NCBI RefSeq assembly: GCF_943192995.1
Contig: NZ_CALPCP010000031.1
Coordinates: 1 to 38,965 of the forward strand
DNA from: Flintibacter muris
GTDB taxonomy: Bacteria > Bacillota > Clostridia > Oscillospirales > Oscillospiraceae
Length of the DNA stretch: 38,965 bases
Direction of reading: 5' to 3'
Shown: positions 17,214 through 24,498 of the stretch, piece after piece
Numbering within the stretch: the first letter of the stretch is position 1
Layout: every line of letters begins with the position of its first letter
Made by a program: the position numbers and the translations under genes
Notes under the pieces: generated by a model
Seen by the model: only the letters and a program-made list of their open reading frames with translations
Told to the model about the DNA's origin: nothing
Database searches by the model: none

Positions 17214-17406
17214 AAAACCTCCCTCTTTGAGGGAGGTGGCACGGCGAAGCCGTGACGGAGGGAGTTTATGGCAATCGTCAGAATTGCTGCCCCTACAGAG
17301 CCGGTGTCAGCAAGTTTGAAGCTTGCTGTGGTTGTAGATTTTCGATGCTTTACTCCCTCAGTCACCGCCTGCGGCGGCGACAGCTCCCTCTCTGAGGGAG
17401 CCTAAA
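17214..17406. repeat. Composite hairpin repeat, murG-murA gap
   Basis: Half A (17214-17270) carries CCTCCCTCTTTGAGGGAGG then CACGGC/GCCGTG. Half B (17352-17406) carries GTCACCGC-type and CTCCCTCTCTGAGGGAG hairpins in mirror order. The halves are joined by a spacer with the CCCCTACAG motif. The rest of the 17191-17549 gap shows no gene. Confidence 0.75.
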
Positions 17407-17549
17407 AGGACCAGCACAAGTTTTTTGATACACTGAGCCAGCCTTTGGCTGACAGTTCCTTAAAGAATTCCCAAGAAGCCTTTCGAGAAACCAAACCTCT
17501 AGGTTTTGCATAGGATAGCCCAGATTCCAACAATTTGGAGGGCTGTCCC

Positions 17550-18809
17550 ATGAGCTGTTATGAAATTACGGGCGGACGTCCCCTGTCCGGCTCCCTGGCT
17601 GTCCACGGGGCCAAGAACAGCGTCCTGCCCATTTTGGCCGCCTGCCTGCTTGTGCCCGGGCAGTGCGTGCTCCGCAACTGCCCCGACCTGTCCGACGTGG
17701 CCGTCACGCTGGATATTCTGCGCCTGCTGGGGTGCCGGGCTGACCGGGAAGGGGATACGGTGGTCATTGACGCCTCCGCCCTCAGCCGGTGCGACATCCC
17801 CGAGCACCTGATGCGAGAGATGCGCTCCTCTGTCATCTTCCTGGGGGCGCTGCTGGCCCGGCTGGGAACGGCGGAGCTGTCTTACCCCGGCGGGTGCGAG
17901 CTGGGCCCCCGGCCCATTGACCTGCATCTGTCCGCCCTGCGGGCGCTGGGGGCCGAGATTCTGGAGGAGCAGGGGGCGCTGGTCTGCCGCAGCTGCCGGG
18001 AGGGGCTGCGGGGACGGGAAATCTGCCTGTCCATCCCCAGTGTGGGCGCTACGGAGAATATTATGCTGACCGCCTGCGGCTGTCCCGGCCTGACCACCAT
18101 TGTAGGCGCCGCCCGGGAACCGGAGATTGTTGATCTCCAGGGCTTTCTTCAGGCGGCGGGGGCCCGGATTCAGGGCGCGGGCACCTCCTCCATAACCATT
18201 CAGGGGGGAGTTCCCCTCCGCCCGGTCCAATACCAGGTGATGGGCGACCGTATCGCTGCCGCCACCTACCTGTGCGGGGGGGCCGCCGCCGGAGGGGAGG
18301 TGGAGGTGACCGGCGTGGCTCCGGACACCCTGGCCGCCGTCCTGTCCTGCCTGGAGGAGGCGGGCTGTACCCTACATACCGGCCCTGACCGGGTGGTCCT
18401 GACCAGCTGTGCCCCTCTGCGGGGTATCAGCCCGGTACGCACCGCCCCCTACCCCGGCTTTCCCACCGACGCCCAGGCCATCCTTATGGCCGCCCTGGCC
18501 GGAGGGGAGGGGGCCACCCTCTTTGTGGAGAATATGTTCGACAGCCGCTACCGCCATGTGGGCGAGCTGCGCCGCATGGGGGCGGACATCCAGCTGGCCG
18601 GCCGGGCCGCCATGGTGTCCGGGGTGGGACGGCTCCACGGGGCCTCTGTCCGCTCCACCGACCTGCGGGGCGGGGCCGCCCTGGTGGTGGCCGCCCTGGG
18701 GGCGGAGGGAACCACCCAGGTGTCCGGCCTGCACCATATCGGAAGGGGCTATCAGGCCCTGGACAAAAATCTGCGGGCCCTGGGCGCCGATATCCGAAGG
18801 GTGCCCTAG
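17550..18809 (+). CDS. murA: UDP-N-acetylglucosamine 1-carboxyvinyltransferase MurA
   Basis: First committed step of peptidoglycan precursor synthesis, transferring enolpyruvate from PEP to UDP-GlcNAc; target of fosfomycin. The 419-residue protein has the KNSVLPILAA substrate loop near the N-terminus, and the active-site loop PGGCELGPRPIDLHL with Cys116 in the fosfomycin-sensitive position. It also has the repeated inside-out alpha/beta units of the family, and ends with GRGYQALDKNLRALGADI. Start ATG 17550 has GGAGG upstream. Presence of murA inside the dcw cluster, between murG and ftsQ, is the place where murC/murB/ddl often lie. Confidence 0.94.
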   Translation: MSCYEITGGRPLSGSLAVHGAKNSVLPILAACLLVPGQCVLRNCPDLSDVAVTLDILRLLGCRADREGDTVVIDASALSRCDIPEHLMREMRSSVIFLGALLARLGTAELSYPGGCELGPRPIDLHLSALRALGAEILEEQGALVCRSCREGLRGREICLSIPSVGATENIMLTACGCPGLTTIVGAAREPEIVDLQGFLQAAGARIQGAGTSSITIQGGVPLRPVQYQVMGDRIAAATYLCGGAAAGGEVEVTGVAPDTLAAVLSCLEEAGCTLHTGPDRVVLTSCAPLRGISPVRTAPYPGFPTDAQAILMAALAGGEGATLFVENMFDSRYRHVGELRRMGADIQLAGRAAMVSGVGRLHGASVRSTDLRGGAALVVAALGAEGTTQVSGLHHIGRGYQALDKNLRALGADIRRVP

Positions 18810-18863
18810 GCACAAAAGTCCCCTTTCAAGGGGGGCCTGATTCCGATACCAAGGAGACAACCC

Positions 18864-19733
18864 ATGCCAAGACACAGCCAACGCAGCAGAACACGCAGGA
18901 GAAACAGGGGCCGCTTTGGACCGCTGTTCAAGCTGCTTTGCGTGCTGACGGTTGTGGTGGCGCTGACGGTGGGGGCCACGGTGTTTTTTCGGGTGGAGGT
19001 GGTAACCGTTACCGGCAACCAGCGGTACACCCAGGAGGAGATCGTGGCCGCCTCCGGCATTGAGGTGGGCGACAACCTGTACAGTCTGAACAAGGTGCGT
19101 ATCAACCAGAACATCCGCACCACGCTGCCCTACATTGGGGACCTGACCATCAACCGCTCCCTGCCCAGCACCATTGTCATCACCGTCACCGAGTGGGAGG
19201 CGGTGGCCCAGATTGCCGTCCCCGACCCGGAGCGGGTGGCCGCCTTGCAGCAGGAGCTGGCGCAGCAGGCAGGAGAGGGGGAGGAAGCACCCGTTCTGGC
19301 CGCCGCCCAGGAGCCCTGGCTGATCAGTATGAAGGGCAAGCTGCTGGAACCCGCCGCCCCGGACTCGGCGGCCATCACCGTCACCGGCCTGACGCCTCTG
19401 GCCCCCCAGGCGGGCAGCATGCTGGAGGTGCCAGAGGAGGAGCAGACCCGTCTGGAGGCCCTCACCGCCCTGCTGGAGGCCCTGGGAGGGGCGGGGATAC
19501 AGTCCCAGGTATCCTCCGTCCAGCTGGAGAGCACCTATCTGTCGCTGCGGTACGCCGAGCGCTTCGATGTGAAGATGGAGCTGAACGCCGACTTTGCCTA
19601 TAACGTGCGGCTGATGCAGTCCATACGGAAGGAAATGGAAGCCAAAGACGGGGAGGATGCCGCCGGGGCCATGGATTTGACCCGGTCGCCGGCGGTATAT
19701 TCTCCCGCCCAAAATCAGCAAATTTCCCCATGA
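18864..19733 (+). CDS. ftsQ: Cell division protein FtsQ/DivIB (POTRA domain)
   Basis: Bitopic division protein joining early and late divisome parts. The 289-residue product has a strongly basic cytoplasmic tail (about 25 residues, Arg-rich), one membrane span near residues 30-52, and an extracellular POTRA domain starting VEVVTVTGNQRYTQEEIVAASGIEVGDNLYSL. A beta domain and a Gln/Glu-rich insertion follow. ATG 18864 has AAGGAG upstream. Position before ftsZ is canonical, but ftsA is missing between them. The extracellular part has an unusual Ala/Glu-rich loop around residues 125-150. Confidence 0.88.
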   Translation: MPRHSQRSRTRRRNRGRFGPLFKLLCVLTVVVALTVGATVFFRVEVVTVTGNQRYTQEEIVAASGIEVGDNLYSLNKVRINQNIRTTLPYIGDLTINRSLPSTIVITVTEWEAVAQIAVPDPERVAALQQELAQQAGEGEEAPVLAAAQEPWLISMKGKLLEPAAPDSAAITVTGLTPLAPQAGSMLEVPEEEQTRLEALTALLEALGGAGIQSQVSSVQLESTYLSLRYAERFDVKMELNADFAYNVRLMQSIRKEMEAKDGEDAAGAMDLTRSPAVYSPAQNQQISP

Positions 19734-19769
19734 AAATTTTGGAAACTTTGCCTGAAACGTGATTTCCTC

Positions 19770-19798
19770 TTGACCTGGGGGGAAAACTGCGTTACAAT
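19770..19798 (+). promoter_or_regulatory. Promoter for ftsZ
   Basis: TTGACC (19770-19775) and TACAAT (19793-19798) with a 17-bp spacer lie about 80 bases before ftsZ, giving it a supply of transcript separate from the long cluster mRNA. Confidence 0.8.
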
Positions 19799-19879
19799 AA
19801 AACATGATGTGTCTAAAACCCGGGACCACCCCACAAGACCCTGTATGCGGGACCCCACTTTTACATAGGAGGAAAAGCA

Positions 19880-21034
19880 ATGGCGTTCGGATTAGATATG
19901 GGCCCTGAGAGCGTGGTCAGCATCAAGGTGATCGGTGTGGGCGGCGGCGGCAACAACGTGGTCAACCGCATGGTACGTACTGGAACCAAGGGTGTGGATT
20001 TTATTGCCGTTAATACGGACAAGCAGGCGCTGGAGGCCTCCAGCGCCACCAACAAGATCCAGATCGGCGAAAAGCTGACCAACGGCCAGGGCGCAGGCGC
20101 CGACCCTGAGGTGGGCCGCAAGTCCGCCGAGGAGAACCGCAAGCAGATCTCCGAAATCCTGGAGGGCACCGACATGGTGTTTATCACCGCCGGCATGGGC
20201 GGCGGCACCGGCACCGGCGCGGCCCCCATTGTGGCCGACATTGCCAAGGAGCAGGGCATCCTTACTGTAGGCGTTGTGACAAAGCCCTTCCGCTTTGAGG
20301 GCCCTCGCCGTATGCGTCAGGCCGAGGCGGGCATTGCCGAGCTGCGAGCCAAGGTGGATTCCCTGGTCATCATCCCCAACGAGCGGCTCAAGCTGGCCAG
20401 CGACCAAAAAATTACCATGCTCAACGCCTTTGAAATTGCCGACGACGTGCTTCAGCAGGCCGTCCAATCCATCTCTGACCTGATTAAGAACACTGGCTTC
20501 ATCAACCAGGACTTTGCCGACGTGTCCGCCGTCATGAAGGACGCAGGCCGGGCCCACATGGGCGTGGGCCGGGCTGCCGGCAAGAATAAGGCCGAGGAGG
20601 CCGCCAAGATGGCCATCTCCAGCCCCCTGCTGGAGACCTCCATCAACGGTGCCCGGGGCGTGCTCATCAACGTCACCGGCTCTATGGATATCGGACTGGA
20701 GGAGGTGGAGACCGCCGCCAACCTGGTCCAGGAGGCCGCTTATCCCGATGCCAACATTATCTTCGGCGCTGCCTTTGACGAGACACTGGAGGACGAGATC
20801 CGGGTTACCGTCATTGCTACCGGCTTTGAGGAGAACCAGTCTGTCCCCTTCCCCCACCAGGTGGAGGAACCCGCCCCTCAGCCGGAGGAGAGCGCCGCCC
20901 CCGCCAGTGAGGAGGCCCCCGCCGCCGAGCAGCTCGCTGTACCTGCGGCTCCCCCTGAGCCCGAGCCCCCCAAGCCCGCCGTCAATGACGACGACTGGGA
21001 TATTCTGGAGCGGATTTTCAGCAAAAAGAGGTAA
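19880..21034 (+). CDS. ftsZ: Cell division GTPase FtsZ
   Basis: Tubulin-like GTPase that forms the Z-ring. The 384-residue protein has [15 protein letters not shown] near residue 20, the tubulin signature [10 protein letters not shown] near residues 108-117, [16 protein letters not shown], and the T7-loop region with NQDFADV. A Pro/Glu/Ala-rich linker (about 315-368) leads to the C-terminal peptide [15 protein letters not shown], which departs from the common D-IP-FLR form though acidic start and basic end are kept. ATG 19880 follows AGGAGG. ftsA, whose product binds the C-terminal peptide in many species, is not in this cluster. Confidence 0.97.
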   Translation: MAFGLDMGPESVVSIKVIGVGGGGNNVVNRMVRTGTKGVDFIAVNTDKQALEASSATNKIQIGEKLTNGQGAGADPEVGRKSAEENRKQISEILEGTDMVFITAGMGGGTGTGAAPIVADIAKEQGILTVGVVTKPFRFEGPRRMRQAEAGIAELRAKVDSLVIIPNERLKLASDQKITMLNAFEIADDVLQQAVQSISDLIKNTGFINQDFADVSAVMKDAGRAHMGVGRAAGKNKAEEAAKMAISSPLLETSINGARGVLINVTGSMDIGLEEVETAANLVQEAAYPDANIIFGAAFDETLEDEIRVTVIATGFEENQSVPFPHQVEEPAPQPEESAAPASEEAPAAEQLAVPAAPPEPEPPKPAVNDDDWDILERIFSKKR

Positions 21035-21037
21035 AAT

Positions 21038-21065
21038 AACCGCCCTGCCGTCAGGCAGGGCGGTT
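21038..21065 (+). terminator. Terminator after ftsZ
   Basis: A 12-bp GC-rich stem (21038-21049, 21054-21065) with a GTCA loop begins four bases after the ftsZ stop. The T-run is short, so termination may be partial, but position and stability fit the end of the dcw transcript. Confidence 0.75.
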
Positions 21066-21075
21066 TCCTATTGTC

Positions 21076-21127
21076 AAAAGCCTCCCTCTTTGAGGGAGGC
21101 GGCACGGCGAAGCCGTGACGGAGGGGG
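21076..21127. repeat. Half-unit of the composite hairpin repeat
   Basis: AAAAGCCTCCCTCTTTGAGGGAGGC followed by a CACGGC/GCCGTG hairpin and GGAGGG. It is nearly identical to half A at 17214-17270. It ends exactly where lrgB's stop codon begins (21128). Confidence 0.8.
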
Positions 21128-21808
21128 CTACAGAAACAGCGCCAGCACCGAGGTTATGATTCCGCACACACAGATGGCGATAGAGCTCATGGCCCCCTGG
21201 ACCTGGCCGATCTCAATGGCCCGGGTGGTGCCCAGGGCGTGGCTGCATGCACCAATGGCCAGCCCTTCTGCCACAGGCTCTGTAATGTGAAACACCTTGG
21301 CGAACAGGGGGGCAAACACCGCCCCGGTGATCCCGGCCACCATCACCGCCGCCGCCGCAATGCCTGCCACGCCGCCATGACTTTCGGCAATGCCCATGGC
21401 GATGGCGGTGGTGACGCTTTTGGGCATAAGTGAGGCGGTCAGCGCCTCGTCAACATGAAATGCTTTACACAGGGCCAGAATGCTGGCCACGCTGGTGAGA
21501 CTGCCTACCAGGCAGCCGGCTAATACTGGCAGGAAATGTTCCTTCAAAATTGTCCGCTGGTTATAGATATTCAGGGCCAGCACAGCGGTGACAGGGCTCA
21601 GCATCAGCTTGATGAAGTCGCCGCCAACGGCATAGCTCTGATAGGGGATGTGAAAGACGGACAACGCCGCAATAATCAGGGCCACGGCAATGAGCAGGGG
21701 GTTGCACAGCAGGAACCCCGTCTTTTTCTGGACCCAGCACCCGAAGCACCAGGCGGCGGCGGTGAGGGTCAGCCCGAAGAAGGGGGAGGCCAGCAGGGCG
21801 TCAGACAT
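21128..21808 (-). CDS. lrgB: LrgB/CidB-family membrane protein
   Basis: Member of the LrgB family of multi-pass membrane proteins, which with LrgA are described as holin-like proteins influencing autolysis and as pyruvate or glycolate importers in different bacteria. The 226-residue product has the family core LMPKSVTTAIAMGIAESHGG, and the C-terminal GACSHALGTTRAIEIG motif. Several hydrophobic spans are obvious. The preferred start is ATG 21808 (MSDALL), overlapping the lrgA stop by eight bases, so the pair is co-translated. Confidence 0.9.
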   Translation of the reverse strand: MSDALLASPFFGLTLTAAAWCFGCWVQKKTGFLLCNPLLIAVALIIAALSVFHIPYQSYAVGGDFIKLMLSPVTAVLALNIYNQRTILKEHFLPVLAGCLVGSLTSVASILALCKAFHVDEALTASLMPKSVTTAIAMGIAESHGGVAGIAAAAVMVAGITGAVFAPLFAKVFHITEPVAEGLAIGACSHALGTTRAIEIGQVQGAMSSIAICVCGIITSVLALFL

Positions 21809-22181
21809 GCTTTCCCGCCCCCTTTCCCCTGGCACGGCGGATGAGCCACTGGACGGACCAGCCGGTTACCAGATAGATCAGCGGCGTGGTTAAAAAGCTG
21901 ATGAGCAGAAAGGGAGCCAGCTGCCCCAGGATGATGGGGGCGTGTTCCATCACCCCCACGCAGGAGGGGAGAAAGAAAAACGCCATGTTGGCCACCAGAA
22001 ATCCGCTGAGCCGCTGGATGTGTTCCGGTTTGAGAATTTTGGCAAACAGCAGCAGTCCCAGCAGCAGTAAGGCAATTACACTTGCTGGAAAGGCCACCGG
22101 AATCAGGGCCGCAATGCCCTCGGAGAGCAGACAGACGCCAAAAATAATGGCCAGCTCCGCCATGATGTTCAAAGAAGTCAC
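21801..22181 (-). CDS. lrgA: LrgA/CidA-family holin-like protein
   Basis: Small membrane partner of LrgB. The roughly 125-residue protein has four hydrophobic spans with the family pattern FPASVIALLLLGLLLFAKI and FFFLPSCVGVMEH, and a basic C-terminal tail (RRARGKGAGK). The start is uncertain: GTG at 22181 gives the longest product, but GAGGTGA five bases before TTG at 22172 makes that codon attractive, and ATG at 22163 is also possible. No LytTR-type regulator for lrgAB is present in the window. Confidence 0.88.
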   Translation of the reverse strand: MTSLNIMAELAIIFGVCLLSEGIAALIPVAFPASVIALLLLGLLLFAKILKPEHIQRLSGFLVANMAFFFLPSCVGVMEHAPIILGQLAPFLLISFLTTPLIYLVTGWSVQWLIRRARGKGAGKHV

Positions 22182-22230
22182 CTCGAATGATTATTACAAA
22201 TTTGCCCACCCGTCACAGGTCTCCGCCCCC

Positions 22231-22416
22231 AAAAGCCTCCTTTTGAAAGGAGGTGGCGCCGCCCGAAGGGCGGTGACAGAGGATTGTATTTCGCCGCAGG
22301 CGAAATGTATGAAATAGACCAGGTTTTTGCAGACTTGGTTTACTTTGTACATTTTGCTTCACAAAATACAATCCTCAGTCAGCCTGCGGCTGACAGCTCC
22401 TTTCAAAAGGAGCCTT
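22231..22416. repeat. Complete composite hairpin repeat (MITE-like)
   Basis: Half A (22231-22283) and half B (about 22365-22416) each hold two hairpins. The inner parts are also inverted copies: AGGATTGTATTT against AAATACAATCCT. The whole is a long imperfect palindrome with an AT-rich centre, like a miniature inverted-repeat element. Its right end overlaps the stop codon of the XRE gene (22415-22417). No protein gene lies in 22182-22414. Confidence 0.8.
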
Positions 22417-22627
22417 ATTTGCGCTCGTCCGAACGCCCTACCAGATAATCCAGAGTTACGTCGTAGAAGTCTGCCATTTGGACCAGGACGGAGGCGGTTG
22501 GTTCCCGTTCGCCGCGTTCATACCGTACGTAGGTATTTAAAGCAAGGCCCATCTCCCTGACAAGGCTTTTTTGCGAAAAGTCTTGTTCCAGCCGGAGTTG
22601 AAGAAGCCGTTCCGGTAATTTCGTCAT
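22415..22627 (-). CDS. Small XRE-family (Cro/C1-type) transcriptional regulator
   Basis: A 70-residue one-domain DNA-binding protein. The helix-turn-helix is clear: LRLEQDFSQKSLVREMGLALNTYVRYERGEREP (about residues 11-43), followed by the usual LVQMADFYDVTLDYLVGRSD helix pair. ATG 22627 has GAGGGAGAAG upstream. It is divergent from the small gene at 22715; the 70-bp gap holds two copies of a near-palindrome (22649-22662 and 22685-22698), each inside a promoter spacer. This arrangement points to a repressor controlling itself and its neighbour. Confidence 0.88.
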   Translation of the reverse strand: MTKLPERLLQLRLEQDFSQKSLVREMGLALNTYVRYERGEREPTASVLVQMADFYDVTLDYLVGRSDERK

Positions 22628-22642
22628 TTTTTCTTCTCCCTC

Positions 22643-22698
22643 TTGATAACCCCGTTTGGGGTCTGCATAATGGGATTATAACAAACCCCGTTTGGGGT
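22643..22698. promoter_or_regulatory. Divergent promoters with twin ACCCCGTTTGGGGT operators
   Basis: Plus strand: TTGATA (22643-22648), 17 bp, CATAAT (22666-22671), with operator 1 at 22649-22662 in the spacer. Minus strand: ATGCAC-like -35, 16 bp, TATAAT (complement of 22675-22680), with operator 2 at 22685-22698 in its spacer. The two operators are identical and 36 bp apart centre to centre, so a bound repressor would shut both promoters. Confidence 0.75.
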
Positions 22699-22714
22699 GC
22701 ATAGAGGTGCAACA

Positions 22715-22978
22715 ATGGATGACCTGACGCAATGCCTCTACGAATTTTTAATGGACCGCCGTATGGGAGACCTGTGGAAGGACGAAAAGTACAAAGCGTG
22801 CAGCCTGGCTGTGGAAACACAGGAAGAGCGGGTAAACTCCTTCCTCACAAGTGAGCAGCGAAAAAAGCTGGACCAGCTTCTGGATAAGATCACAGAACAG
22901 GAGTGTCTGGAAAAAACCTATTTGTTCCAGGCGGTGCTGGAGCTTGTCCGGGAGCTGAACGCCATTGTGAGGGCATAA
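22715..22978 (+). CDS. Small helical protein of unknown function, divergent from the XRE regulator
   Basis: An 87-residue, mostly helical, charged protein with no membrane span or signal peptide. It begins MDDLTQCLYEFLMDRRM and contains two helices rich in Glu, Lys and Leu (around residues 35-75). ATG 22715 has AGAGGTG upstream; an earlier in-frame GTG lies in the operator and is less likely. Similar short helical proteins occur in gut Clostridia (possibly the DUF6809 group, from memory and unverified). Its control by the XRE repressor suggests a small regulated or phage-derived module; function unknown. Confidence 0.7.
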   Translation: MDDLTQCLYEFLMDRRMGDLWKDEKYKACSLAVETQEERVNSFLTSEQRKKLDQLLDKITEQECLEKTYLFQAVLELVRELNAIVRA

Positions 22979-23038
22979 AAGCCTCTCCCCTTGTGGGGGC
23001 GGAGGGGGGCATCCCTTCGTTTAAACAAAGAAGCGGCC

Positions 23039-24298
23039 TTACTCCCAGATCACAGTCGCGAAGTAGTCCTCAGGGGTTTCGGCCCGGCGCATGAGGCGGG
23101 TGGAGCCGTCCTCACACAGGAGGATCTCGGCGGAGCGGAGCCGGCCGTTGTACTGGTAGCCCATGGCGTGGCCGTGGGCGCCGGTGTCGTGGATGGCCAG
23201 CAGGTCGCCAATGTCCACCTTGGGCAGCATGCGGTCAATGGCGAATTTGTCGGAGTTTTCGCACAGAGAGCCGGTGACGTCGTACATATGGCCGCAGGGG
23301 GCGTCCTCCTTGCCCATCACGGTGATGTGGTGGTAAGCGCCGTAGATGGCGGGGCGCATCAGGTCGGCGGCGCAGGCGTCCACGCCGATATACTCCTTGT
23401 GGATGTGCTTTTCGTGGAGCACCCGGGTAATCAGATGGCCGTAGGGGGCCAGCATGAACCGGCCCAGCTCGGTGCAGATGGCCACATCCCCCATGCCTGC
23501 GGGGACCAGAATTTCCTCATAGGCCTTGCGCACCCCCTCTCCGATGACGGCAATGTCGTTGGCGGGCTGCTCCGGACGGTAGGGCACCCCCACGCCGCCA
23601 GACAGGTTGATAAAGGTGATGTGGGCCCCGGTCTCCTCTTTCAGCTCCACCGCCGTACGGAACAGGATGGCGGCCAGGGCGGGATAGTAGTCGTTGGAAA
23701 TGGTGTTGGAGGCCAAAAAGGCGTGGATGCCAAACTCCTCCGCCCCCAGCTCCTTCAGGCGGCGGAAGGCTTCGGTCATCTGGGGCCGGGTGAGGCCGTA
23801 CTTGGCGTCGCCGGGGTTGTCCATCACCTGAAAGCCCTCTTTGCTCTCCCCCAGGGTAAAGGTGCCGCCGGGATTGTACCGGCAGGAGATTTTTTGGGGG
23901 ATATAACCGATGGTATTCTTCAAAAAGTCGATATGGGTGATGTCATCCAGGTTAATGGTGGCCCCCAGCTTTTCCGCCAGCACAAACTCCTCAGCGGGGG
24001 TGTCGTTAGAGGAGAACATGATCTCGCCGCCCCGGAAGCCGCAGCGGTCGCTCATCATCAGCTCGGTGAGGGAGGAGCAGTCCACGCCGCAGCCCTCCTC
24101 GTGGAGGAGCTTTAAAATCTGAGGGGTGGGGGTGGCCTTGACAGCGAAGTACTCCTTAAAGCCGGGGTTCCAGGAGAAGGCTTTGTACAGGGCCCGGGCA
24201 TTTTCCCGGATGCCCTTCTCGTCGTAGAGATGGAAGGGGGTGGGGTAGTCTTTCACAATCTTCAAAAGCTGCTCCAGGGTGACAAAAGGTTTTTTCAT
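23039..24298 (-). CDS. lysA: Diaminopimelate decarboxylase LysA
   Basis: PLP enzyme that converts meso-DAP to L-lysine, the last step of lysine synthesis. The 419-residue protein has the PLP lysine K54 in YFAVKATP, a glycine-rich LSGGVGVPY region for phosphate binding, and GVDACAADLMRPAIYGAYHH and HDTGAHGHAMGYQYNG near the C-terminus. The HDTGAHGHAM motif differs from the classic DAGAY/F form, marking a divergent LysA subgroup common in Clostridia. ATG 24298 has AAGGAGCGGAG upstream. It is transcribed away from glnA from a divergent promoter pair. Confidence 0.9.
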   Translation of the reverse strand: MKKPFVTLEQLLKIVKDYPTPFHLYDEKGIRENARALYKAFSWNPGFKEYFAVKATPTPQILKLLHEEGCGVDCSSLTELMMSDRCGFRGGEIMFSSNDTPAEEFVLAEKLGATINLDDITHIDFLKNTIGYIPQKISCRYNPGGTFTLGESKEGFQVMDNPGDAKYGLTRPQMTEAFRRLKELGAEEFGIHAFLASNTISNDYYPALAAILFRTAVELKEETGAHITFINLSGGVGVPYRPEQPANDIAVIGEGVRKAYEEILVPAGMGDVAICTELGRFMLAPYGHLITRVLHEKHIHKEYIGVDACAADLMRPAIYGAYHHITVMGKEDAPCGHMYDVTGSLCENSDKFAIDRMLPKVDIGDLLAIHDTGAHGHAMGYQYNGRLRSAEILLCEDGSTRLMRRAETPEDYFATVIWE

Positions 24299-24336
24299 TG
24301 AGCTCCGCTCCTTTTTCTATAAATAAGGCAACAGAC

Positions 24337-24365
24337 AGTCTAACTTCTTTTCCGGGTTTTGTCAA
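24337..24365 (-). promoter_or_regulatory. Promoter for lysA
   Basis: On the minus strand TTGACA (complement of 24360-24365) and TAGACT (complement of 24337-24342) are 17 bp apart, about 40 bp upstream of lysA. Confidence 0.8.
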
Positions 24366-24373
24366 TAAAATCC

Positions 24374-24403
24374 TTGACAATCCGGGGGGAATAATGCGAT
24401 ACT
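24374..24403 (+). promoter_or_regulatory. Promoter for glnA
   Basis: TTGACA (24374-24379) and GATACT (24398-24403) are 18 bp apart. The -35 boxes of the lysA and glnA promoters lie only eight bases apart, so the two may be co-regulated or compete. Confidence 0.75.
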
Positions 24404-24498
24404 AAAGCAATCATCAGCGCTGTGCCCCTACAGGTCCTGTGTGAACAATAATGAATTTTGCTTTACGCCCCAAATCATGAAAGAGAGGATTTTTGCTT

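Noticed and set aside
14585..22416. Regularly recurring hairpin repeats as a possible CRISPR array
   Set aside because: The units lie kilobases apart, have no uniform short spacers, and no cas genes are present; they are dispersed intergenic repeats.
22991..24115. Plus-strand open frame opposite lysA
   Set aside because: LysA motifs are complete on the minus strand; this frame is compositionally a shadow without a promoter or start signal.
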